Under the pieces are notes generated by a model. It did not search any database. It had not been told where the DNA came from and saw only the letters and a program-made list of their open reading frames with translations. DNA of 22,090 bases from Euglena gracilis (taxonomy: Eukaryota; Euglenozoa; Euglenophyceae; Euglenales; Euglenaceae). Every line of letters begins with the position of its first letter. Within the stretch, counting starts at the first letter, position 1. The stretch spans positions 1-22,090 of the forward strand of contig CAAHFI011924469.1 in assembly GCA_900893395.1 (NCBI GenBank). Direction: 5' to 3'. This document shows, piece by piece, positions 10,930-20,948 of the stretch. The translations under genes were made by a program, and so were the position numbers.

Positions 10930-13378
10930 TGGGGCCCTCGAACAGTTGAGCAACAAAAAGGGATTTGCCCCCCAAAACGGTTTGGTAACACAAGGGATTT
11001 TGTTATTTTGGGGCCCTCGAACAGTTGAGCAACAAAAAGGGATTTGCCCCCCAAAACGGTTTGGTAACACAAGGGATTTTGTTATTTTGGGGCCCTCGAA
11101 CAGTTGAGCAACAAAAAGGGATTTGCCCCCCAAAACGGTTTGGTAACACAAGGGATTTTGTTATTTTGGGGCCCTCGAACAGTTGAGCAACAAAAAGGGA
11201 TTTGCCCCCCAAAACGGTTTGGTAACACAAGGGATTTTGTTATTTTGGGGCCCTCGAACAGTTGAGCAACAAAAAGGGATTTGCCCCCCAAAACGGTTTG
11301 GTAACACAAGGGATTTTGTTATTTTGGGGCCCTCGAACAGTTGAGCAACAAAAAGGGATTTGCCCCCCAAAACGGTTTGGTAACACAAGGGATTTTGTTA
11401 TTTTGGGGCCCTCGAACAGTTGAGCAACAAAAAGGGATTTGCCCCCCAAAACGGTTTGGTAACACAAGGGATTTTGTTATTTTGGGGCCCTCGAACAGTT
11501 GAGCAACAAAAAGGGATTTGCCCCCCAAAACGGTTTGGTAACACAAGGGATTTTGTTATTTTGGGGCCCTCGAACAGTTGAGCAACAAAAAGGGATTTGC
11601 CCCCCAAAACGGTTTGGTAACACAAGGGATTTTGTTATTTTGGGGCCCTCGAACAGTTGAGCAACAAAAAGGGATTTGCCCCCCAAAACGGTTTGGTAAC
11701 ACAAGGGATTTTGTTATTTTGGGGCCCTCGAACAGTTGAGCAACAAAAAGGGATTTGCCCCCCAAAACGGTTTGGTAACACAAGGGATTTTGTTATTTTG
11801 GGGCCCTCGAACAGTTGAGCAACAAAAAGGGATTTGCCCCCCAAAACGGTTTGGTAACACAAGGGATTTTGTTATTTTGGGGCCCTCGAACAGTTGAGCA
11901 ACAAAAAGGGATTTGCCCCCCAAAACGGTTTGGTAACACAAGGGATTTTGTTATTTTGGGGCCCTCGAACAGTTGAGCAACAAAAAGGGATTTGCCCCCC
12001 AAAACGGTTTGGTAACACAAGGGATTTTGTTATTTTGGGGCCCTCGAACAGTTGAGCAACAAAAAGGGATTTGCCCCCCAAAACGGTTTGGTAACACAAG
12101 GGATTTTGTTATTTTGGGGCCCTCGAACAGTTGAGCAACAAAAAGGGATTTGCCCCCCAAAACGGTTTGGTAACACAAGGGATTTTGTTATTTTGGGGCC
12201 CTCGAACAGTTGAGCAACAAAAAGGGATTTGCCCCCCAAAACGGTTTGGTAACACAAGGGATTTTGTTATTTTGGGGCCCTCGAACAGTTGAGCAACAAA
12301 AAGGGATTTGCCCCCCAAAACGGTTTGGTAACACAAGGGATTTTGTTATTTTGGGGCCCTCGAACAGTTGAGCAACAAAAAGGGATTTGCCCCCCAAAAC
12401 GGTTTGGTAACACAAGGGATTTTGTTATTTTGGGGCCCTCGAACAGTTGAGCAACAAAAAGGGATTTGCCCCCCAAAACGGTTTGGTAACACAAGGGATT
12501 TTGTTATTTTGGGGCCCTCGAACAGTTGAGCAACAAAAAGGGATTTGCCCCCCAAAACGGTTTGGTAACACAAGGGATTTTGTTATTTTGGGGCCCTCGA
12601 ACAGTTGAGCAACAAAAAGGGATTTGCCCCCCAAAACGGTTTGGTAACACAAGGGATTTTGTTATTTTGGGGCCCTCGAACAGTTGAGCAACAAAAAGGG
12701 ATTTGCCCCCCAAAACGGTTTGGTAACACAAGGGATTTTGTTATTTTGGGGCCCTCGAACAGTTGAGCAACAAAAAGGGATTTGCCCCCCAAAACGGTTT
12801 GGTAACACAAGGGATTTTGTTATTTTGGGGCCCTCGAACAGTTGAGCAACAAAAAGGGATTTGCCCCCCAAAACGGTTTGGTAACACAAGGGATTTTGTT
12901 ATTTTGGGGCCCTCGAACAGTTGAGCAACAAAAAGGGATTTGCCCCCCAAAACGGTTTGGTAACACAAGGGATTTTGTTATTTTGGGGCCCTCGAACAGT
13001 TGAGCAACAAAAAGGGATTTGCCCCCCAAAACGGTTTGGTAACACAAGGGATTTTGTTATTTTGGGGCCCTCGAACAGTTGAGCAACAAAAAGGGATTTG
13101 CCCCCCAAAACGGTTTGGTAACACAAGGGATTTTGTTATTTTGGGGCCCTCGAACAGTTGAGCAACAAAAAGGGATTTGCCCCCCAAAACGGTTTGGTAA
13201 CACAAGGGATTTTGTTATTTTGGGGCCCTCGAACAGTTGAGCAACAAAAAGGGATTTGCCCCCCAAAACGGTTTGGTAACACAAGGGATTTTGTTATTTT
13301 GGGGCCCTCGAACAGTTGAGCAACAAAAAGGGATTTGCCCCCCAAAACGGTTTGGTAACACAAGGGATTTTGTTATTT
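10851..13378 (+). repeat. Run of 32 identical 79-bp monomers
   Basis: The stretch is exactly 32 x 79 bp between two five-C monomers, and I see no difference between copies. In the representative monomer (10851-10929), GGGCCC is at unit positions 3-8, a CpG at 10-11, GTTGAGCAAC at 16-25 with its outer G at 16, five A at 26-30, six C at 39-44, a CpG at 49-50, GGTTTGG at 50-56 and GGGATTTTG at 65-73. Confidence 0.9.
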
Positions 13379-14878
13379 TGGGGCCCTCGAACAGTTGAGC
13401 AACAAAAAGGGATTTGCCCCCAAAACGGTTTGGTAACACAAGGGATTTTGTTATTTTGGGGCCCTCGAACAGTTGAGCAACAAAAAGGGATTTGCCCCCC
13501 AAAACGGTTTGGTAACACAAGGGATTTTGTTATTTTGGGGCCCTCGAACAGTTGAGCAACAAAAAGGGATTTGCCCCCCAAAACGGTTTGGTAACACAAG
13601 GGATTTTGTTATTTTGGGGCCCTCGAACAGTTGAGCAACAAAAAGGGATTTGCCCCCCAAAACGGTTTGGTAACACAAGGGATTTTGTTATTTTGGGGCC
13701 CTCGAACAGTTGAGCAACAAAAAGGGATTTGCCCCCCAAAACGGTTTGGTAACACAAGGGATTTTGTTATTTTGGGGCCCTCGAACAGTTGAGCAACAAA
13801 AAGGGATTTGCCCCCCAAAACGGTTTGGTAACACAAGGGATTTTGTTATTTTGGGGCCCTCGAACAGTTGAGCAACAAAAAGGGATTTGCCCCCCAAAAC
13901 GGTTTGGTAACACAAGGGATTTTGTTATTTTGGGGCCCTCGAACAGTTGAGCAACAAAAAGGGATTTGCCCCCCAAAACGGTTTGGTAACACAAGGGATT
14001 TTGTTATTTTGGGGCCCTCGAACAGTTGAGCAACAAAAAGGGATTTGCCCCCCAAAACGGTTTGGTAACACAAGGGATTTTGTTATTTTGGGGCCCTCGA
14101 ACAGTTGAGCAACAAAAAGGGATTTGCCCCCCAAAACGGTTTGGTAACACAAGGGATTTTGTTATTTTGGGGCCCTCGAACAGTTGAGCAACAAAAAGGG
14201 ATTTGCCCCCCAAAACGGTTTGGTAACACAAGGGATTTTGTTATTTTGGGGCCCTCGAACAGTTGAGCAACAAAAAGGGATTTGCCCCCCAAAACGGTTT
14301 GGTAACACAAGGGATTTTGTTATTTTGGGGCCCTCGAACAGTTGAGCAACAAAAAGGGATTTGCCCCCCAAAACGGTTTGGTAACACAAGGGATTTTGTT
14401 ATTTTGGGGCCCTCGAACAGTTGAGCAACAAAAAGGGATTTGCCCCCCAAAACGGTTTGGTAACACAAGGGATTTTGTTATTTTGGGGCCCTCGAACAGT
14501 TGAGCAACAAAAAGGGATTTGCCCCCCAAAACGGTTTGGTAACACAAGGGATTTTGTTATTTTGGGGCCCTCGAACAGTTGAGCAACAAAAAGGGATTTG
14601 CCCCCCAAAACGGTTTGGTAACACAAGGGATTTTGTTATTTTGGGGCCCTCGAACAGTTGAGCAACAAAAAGGGATTTGCCCCCCAAAACGGTTTGGTAA
14701 CACAAGGGATTTTGTTATTTTGGGGCCCTCGAACAGTTGAGCAACAAAAAGGGATTTGCCCCCCAAAACGGTTTGGTAACACAAGGGATTTTGTTATTTT
14801 GGGGCCCTCGAACAGTTGAGCAACAAAAAGGGATTTGCCCCCCAAAACGGTTTGGTAACACAAGGGATTTTGTTATTT

Positions 14879-14955
14879 TGGGGCCCTCGAAGTTGAGCAA
14901 CAAAAAGGGATTTGCCCCCCAAAACGGTTTGGTAACACAAGGGATTTTGTTATTT
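14879..14955 (+). repeat. Core monomer with CA lost from CGAACAGTT (77 bp)
   Basis: The monomer reads CTCGAAGTTGAG in place of CTCGAACAGTTGAG and is otherwise standard. The same two-base loss recurs at 18273-18349. It ends an 18-monomer perfect run (13457-14878) and precedes a 35-monomer one. Confidence 0.9.
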
Positions 14956-17720
14956 TGGGGCCCTCGAACAGTTGAGCAACAAAAAGGGATTTGCCCCCCA
15001 AAACGGTTTGGTAACACAAGGGATTTTGTTATTTTGGGGCCCTCGAACAGTTGAGCAACAAAAAGGGATTTGCCCCCCAAAACGGTTTGGTAACACAAGG
15101 GATTTTGTTATTTTGGGGCCCTCGAACAGTTGAGCAACAAAAAGGGATTTGCCCCCCAAAACGGTTTGGTAACACAAGGGATTTTGTTATTTTGGGGCCC
15201 TCGAACAGTTGAGCAACAAAAAGGGATTTGCCCCCCAAAACGGTTTGGTAACACAAGGGATTTTGTTATTTTGGGGCCCTCGAACAGTTGAGCAACAAAA
15301 AGGGATTTGCCCCCCAAAACGGTTTGGTAACACAAGGGATTTTGTTATTTTGGGGCCCTCGAACAGTTGAGCAACAAAAAGGGATTTGCCCCCCAAAACG
15401 GTTTGGTAACACAAGGGATTTTGTTATTTTGGGGCCCTCGAACAGTTGAGCAACAAAAAGGGATTTGCCCCCCAAAACGGTTTGGTAACACAAGGGATTT
15501 TGTTATTTTGGGGCCCTCGAACAGTTGAGCAACAAAAAGGGATTTGCCCCCCAAAACGGTTTGGTAACACAAGGGATTTTGTTATTTTGGGGCCCTCGAA
15601 CAGTTGAGCAACAAAAAGGGATTTGCCCCCCAAAACGGTTTGGTAACACAAGGGATTTTGTTATTTTGGGGCCCTCGAACAGTTGAGCAACAAAAAGGGA
15701 TTTGCCCCCCAAAACGGTTTGGTAACACAAGGGATTTTGTTATTTTGGGGCCCTCGAACAGTTGAGCAACAAAAAGGGATTTGCCCCCCAAAACGGTTTG
15801 GTAACACAAGGGATTTTGTTATTTTGGGGCCCTCGAACAGTTGAGCAACAAAAAGGGATTTGCCCCCCAAAACGGTTTGGTAACACAAGGGATTTTGTTA
15901 TTTTGGGGCCCTCGAACAGTTGAGCAACAAAAAGGGATTTGCCCCCCAAAACGGTTTGGTAACACAAGGGATTTTGTTATTTTGGGGCCCTCGAACAGTT
16001 GAGCAACAAAAAGGGATTTGCCCCCCAAAACGGTTTGGTAACACAAGGGATTTTGTTATTTTGGGGCCCTCGAACAGTTGAGCAACAAAAAGGGATTTGC
16101 CCCCCAAAACGGTTTGGTAACACAAGGGATTTTGTTATTTTGGGGCCCTCGAACAGTTGAGCAACAAAAAGGGATTTGCCCCCCAAAACGGTTTGGTAAC
16201 ACAAGGGATTTTGTTATTTTGGGGCCCTCGAACAGTTGAGCAACAAAAAGGGATTTGCCCCCCAAAACGGTTTGGTAACACAAGGGATTTTGTTATTTTG
16301 GGGCCCTCGAACAGTTGAGCAACAAAAAGGGATTTGCCCCCCAAAACGGTTTGGTAACACAAGGGATTTTGTTATTTTGGGGCCCTCGAACAGTTGAGCA
16401 ACAAAAAGGGATTTGCCCCCCAAAACGGTTTGGTAACACAAGGGATTTTGTTATTTTGGGGCCCTCGAACAGTTGAGCAACAAAAAGGGATTTGCCCCCC
16501 AAAACGGTTTGGTAACACAAGGGATTTTGTTATTTTGGGGCCCTCGAACAGTTGAGCAACAAAAAGGGATTTGCCCCCCAAAACGGTTTGGTAACACAAG
16601 GGATTTTGTTATTTTGGGGCCCTCGAACAGTTGAGCAACAAAAAGGGATTTGCCCCCCAAAACGGTTTGGTAACACAAGGGATTTTGTTATTTTGGGGCC
16701 CTCGAACAGTTGAGCAACAAAAAGGGATTTGCCCCCCAAAACGGTTTGGTAACACAAGGGATTTTGTTATTTTGGGGCCCTCGAACAGTTGAGCAACAAA
16801 AAGGGATTTGCCCCCCAAAACGGTTTGGTAACACAAGGGATTTTGTTATTTTGGGGCCCTCGAACAGTTGAGCAACAAAAAGGGATTTGCCCCCCAAAAC
16901 GGTTTGGTAACACAAGGGATTTTGTTATTTTGGGGCCCTCGAACAGTTGAGCAACAAAAAGGGATTTGCCCCCCAAAACGGTTTGGTAACACAAGGGATT
17001 TTGTTATTTTGGGGCCCTCGAACAGTTGAGCAACAAAAAGGGATTTGCCCCCCAAAACGGTTTGGTAACACAAGGGATTTTGTTATTTTGGGGCCCTCGA
17101 ACAGTTGAGCAACAAAAAGGGATTTGCCCCCCAAAACGGTTTGGTAACACAAGGGATTTTGTTATTTTGGGGCCCTCGAACAGTTGAGCAACAAAAAGGG
17201 ATTTGCCCCCCAAAACGGTTTGGTAACACAAGGGATTTTGTTATTTTGGGGCCCTCGAACAGTTGAGCAACAAAAAGGGATTTGCCCCCCAAAACGGTTT
17301 GGTAACACAAGGGATTTTGTTATTTTGGGGCCCTCGAACAGTTGAGCAACAAAAAGGGATTTGCCCCCCAAAACGGTTTGGTAACACAAGGGATTTTGTT
17401 ATTTTGGGGCCCTCGAACAGTTGAGCAACAAAAAGGGATTTGCCCCCCAAAACGGTTTGGTAACACAAGGGATTTTGTTATTTTGGGGCCCTCGAACAGT
17501 TGAGCAACAAAAAGGGATTTGCCCCCCAAAACGGTTTGGTAACACAAGGGATTTTGTTATTTTGGGGCCCTCGAACAGTTGAGCAACAAAAAGGGATTTG
17601 CCCCCCAAAACGGTTTGGTAACACAAGGGATTTTGTTATTTTGGGGCCCTCGAACAGTTGAGCAACAAAAAGGGATTTGCCCCCCAAAACGGTTTGGTAA
17701 CACAAGGGATTTTGTTATTT
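14956..17720 (+). repeat. Run of 35 identical 79-bp monomers
   Basis: The stretch is exactly 35 x 79 = 2,765 bp between a CA-loss monomer and a five-C monomer, with no variation seen. It is the longest uniform run in the window and so the best candidate for the youngest amplification. It is also the place where an assembly would most easily collapse or expand copy number. Confidence 0.9.
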
Positions 17721-18272
17721 TGGGGCCCTCGAACAGTTGAGCAACAAAAAGGGATTTGCCCCCAAAACGGTTTGGTAACACAAGGGATTTTGTTATTTTG
17801 GGGCCCTCGAACAGTTGAGCAACAAAAAGGGATTTGCCCCCCAAAACGGTTTGGTAACACAAGGGATTTTGTTATTTTGGGGCCCTCGAACAGTTGAGCA
17901 ACAAAAAGGGATTTGCCCCCCAAAACGGTTTGGTAACACAAGGGATTTTGTTATTTTGGGGCCCTCGAACAGTTGAGCAACAAAAAGGGATTTGCCCCCC
18001 AAAACGGTTTGGTAACACAAGGGATTTTGTTATTTTGGGGCCCTCGAACAGTTGAGCAACAAAAAGGGATTTGCCCCCCAAAACGGTTTGGTAACACAAG
18101 GGATTTTGTTATTTTGGGGCCCTCGAACAGTTGAGCAACAAAAAGGGATTTGCCCCCCAAAACGGTTTGGTAACACAAGGGATTTTGTTATTTTGGGGCC
18201 CTCGAACAGTTGAGCAACAAAAAGGGATTTGCCCCCCAAAACGGTTTGGTAACACAAGGGATTTTGTTATTT

Positions 18273-18349
18273 TGGGGCCCTCGAAGTTGAGCAACAAAAA
18301 GGGATTTGCCCCCCAAAACGGTTTGGTAACACAAGGGATTTTGTTATTT
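18273..18349 (+). repeat. Second core monomer with the same CA loss (77 bp)
   Basis: It carries the same CTCGAAGTTGAG sequence as 14879-14955, 43 monomers away. The surrounding variant monomers do not line up with those around the first copy. Spread of a single monomer by conversion, or independent loss, therefore fits better than one large duplication. Confidence 0.9.
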
Positions 18350-20637
18350 TGGGGCCCTCGAACAGTTGAGCAACAAAAAGGGATTTGCCCCCCAAAACGG
18401 TTTGGTAACACAAGGGATTTTGTTATTTTGGGGCCCTCGAACAGTTGAGCAACAAAAAGGGATTTGCCCCCCAAAACGGTTTGGTAACACAAGGGATTTT
18501 GTTATTTTGGGGCCCTCGAACAGTTGAGCAACAAAAAGGGATTTGCCCCCCAAAACGGTTTGGTAACACAAGGGATTTTGTTATTTTGGGGCCCTCGAAC
18601 AGTTGAGCAACAAAAAGGGATTTGCCCCCCAAAACGGTTTGGTAACACAAGGGATTTTGTTATTTTGGGGCCCTCGAACAGTTGAGCAACAAAAAGGGAT
18701 TTGCCCCCCAAAACGGTTTGGTAACACAAGGGATTTTGTTATTTTGGGGCCCTCGAACAGTTGAGCAACAAAAAGGGATTTGCCCCCCAAAACGGTTTGG
18801 TAACACAAGGGATTTTGTTATTTTGGGGCCCTCGAACAGTTGAGCAACAAAAAGGGATTTGCCCCCCAAAACGGTTTGGTAACACAAGGGATTTTGTTAT
18901 TTTGGGGCCCTCGAACAGTTGAGCAACAAAAAGGGATTTGCCCCCCAAAACGGTTTGGTAACACAAGGGATTTTGTTATTTTGGGGCCCTCGAACAGTTG
19001 AGCAACAAAAAGGGATTTGCCCCCCAAAACGGTTTGGTAACACAAGGGATTTTGTTATTTTGGGGCCCTCGAACAGTTGAGCAACAAAAAGGGATTTGCC
19101 CCCCAAAACGGTTTGGTAACACAAGGGATTTTGTTATTTTGGGGCCCTCGAACAGTTGAGCAACAAAAAGGGATTTGCCCCCCAAAACGGTTTGGTAACA
19201 CAAGGGATTTTGTTATTTTGGGGCCCTCGAACAGTTGAGCAACAAAAAGGGATTTGCCCCCCAAAACGGTTTGGTAACACAAGGGATTTTGTTATTTTGG
19301 GGCCCTCGAACAGTTGAGCAACAAAAAGGGATTTGCCCCCCAAAACGGTTTGGTAACACAAGGGATTTTGTTATTTTGGGGCCCTCGAACAGTTGAGCAA
19401 CAAAAAGGGATTTGCCCCCCAAAACGGTTTGGTAACACAAGGGATTTTGTTATTTTGGGGCCCTCGAACAGTTGAGCAACAAAAAGGGATTTGCCCCCAA
19501 AACGGTTTGGTAACACAAGGGATTTTGTTATTTTGGGGCCCTCGAACAGTTGAGCAACAAAAAGGGATTTGCCCCCCAAAACGGTTTGGTAACACAAGGG
19601 ATTTTGTTATTTTGGGGCCCTCGAACAGTTGAGCAACAAAAAGGGATTTGCCCCCCAAAACGGTTTGGTAACACAAGGGATTTTGTTATTTTGGGGCCCT
19701 CGAACAGTTGAGCAACAAAAAGGGATTTGCCCCCCAAAACGGTTTGGTAACACAAGGGATTTTGTTATTTTGGGGCCCTCGAACAGTTGAGCAACAAAAA
19801 GGGATTTGCCCCCCAAAACGGTTTGGTAACACAAGGGATTTTGTTATTTTGGGGCCCTCGAACAGTTGAGCAACAAAAAGGGATTTGCCCCCCAAAACGG
19901 TTTGGTAACACAAGGGATTTTGTTATTTTGGGGCCCTCGAACAGTTGAGCAACAAAAAGGGATTTGCCCCCCAAAACGGTTTGGTAACACAAGGGATTTT
20001 GTTATTTTGGGGCCCTCGAACAGTTGAGCAACAAAAAGGGATTTGCCCCCCAAAACGGTTTGGTAACACAAGGGATTTTGTTATTTTGGGGCCCTCGAAC
20101 AGTTGAGCAACAAAAAGGGATTTGCCCCCAAAACGGTTTGGTAACACAAGGGATTTTGTTATTTTGGGGCCCTCGAACAGTTGAGCAACAAAAAGGGATT
20201 TGCCCCCCAAAACGGTTTGGTAACACAAGGGATTTTGTTATTTTGGGGCCCTCGAACAGTTGAGCAACAAAAAGGGATTTGCCCCCCAAAACGGTTTGGT
20301 AACACAAGGGATTTTGTTATTTTGGGGCCCTCGAACAGTTGAGCAACAAAAAGGGATTTGCCCCCCAAAACGGTTTGGTAACACAAGGGATTTTGTTATT
20401 TTGGGGCCCTCGAAAGTTGAGCAACAAAAAGGGATTTGCCCCCCAAAACGGTTTGGTAACACAAGGGATTTTGTTATTTTGGGGCCCTCGAACAGTTGAG
20501 CAACAAAAAGGGATTTGCCCCCCAAAACGGTTTGGTAACACAAGGGATTTTGTTATTTTGGGGCCCTCGAACAGTTGAGCAACAAAAAGGGATTTGCCCC
20601 CCAAAACGGTTTGGTAACACAAGGGATTTTGTTATTT

Positions 20638-20948
20638 TGGGGCCCTCGAACAGTTGAGCAACAAAAAGGGATTTGCCCCCCAAAACGGTTGGTAAACAAG
20701 GGATTTTGTTATTTTGGGGCCCCGAACAGTTGAGCAACAAAAAGGGATTTGCCCCCCAAAACGGTTTGGTAACACAAGGGATTTTGTTATTTTGGGGCCC
20801 GAAGTTGAGCAACAAAAAAGGGATTTGCCCCCCCAAAACGGTTTGGTAACACAAGGGATTTTGTTATTTTGGGCCCATCGAACAGTTGAGCAACAAAAAG
20901 GGATTTGCCCCCCAAAACGGTTTGGTAACACAAGGGATTTTGTTATTT
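20638..20948 (+). repeat. Damaged core-like monomers at the right border
   Basis: Four monomers of 77-79 bp that keep core-type five-A and GGTTTGG features but carry several small changes within 311 bp: GGTTGGTAAACAAG at 20688-20701, GGGGCCCCGAAC at 20716, GGGCCCGAAGTTG with six A and seven C in the monomer from 20793, and GGGCCCATCG in the monomer from 20870. This sudden change after 166 orderly monomers marks the right edge of the homogenised core. Confidence 0.9.

Larger units (their letters stand above)
7554..20637 (+). repeat. Homogenised core: 166 monomers of the 79-bp type
   Basis: The core monomer has GTTGAGC, five A, six C and CGGTTTGGTAAC. The block length of 13,084 bp equals 166 x 79 minus the 30 bases I count as missing, so the monomer count is self-consistent. 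I find 142 standard monomers and 24 variants. Every variant is shorter than 79 bp: a five-C run (10 monomers), a four-A run (9), GGTGG (2), GTTGGC (1), a lost C or CA in CGAACAGTT (4), with two monomers carrying two changes. I see no base substitution. The first 36 monomers (to 10379) hold 14 of the 24 variants; the last 130 hold only 10. This is the most recently amplified part of the array. It holds no gene. Confidence 0.96.

Noticed and set aside
14879-18349. A 43-monomer higher-order repeat linking the two CA-loss monomers
   Set aside because: The five-C monomers around the two sites do not sit at matching offsets, so a large duplicated block is not supported.
7554-20637. Repeated 75-codon frames on the minus strand, one per 79 bp
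   Set aside because: These are the same frame read again in each monomer, overlapping its neighbours. They are a by-product of the repeat, not a gene family.
7554-20637. CENP-B-box-like centromere motif
   Set aside because: I looked for the TTCG...CGGG spacing in the monomer and its neighbours on both strands and found no convincing match. Centromere function cannot be claimed from sequence.
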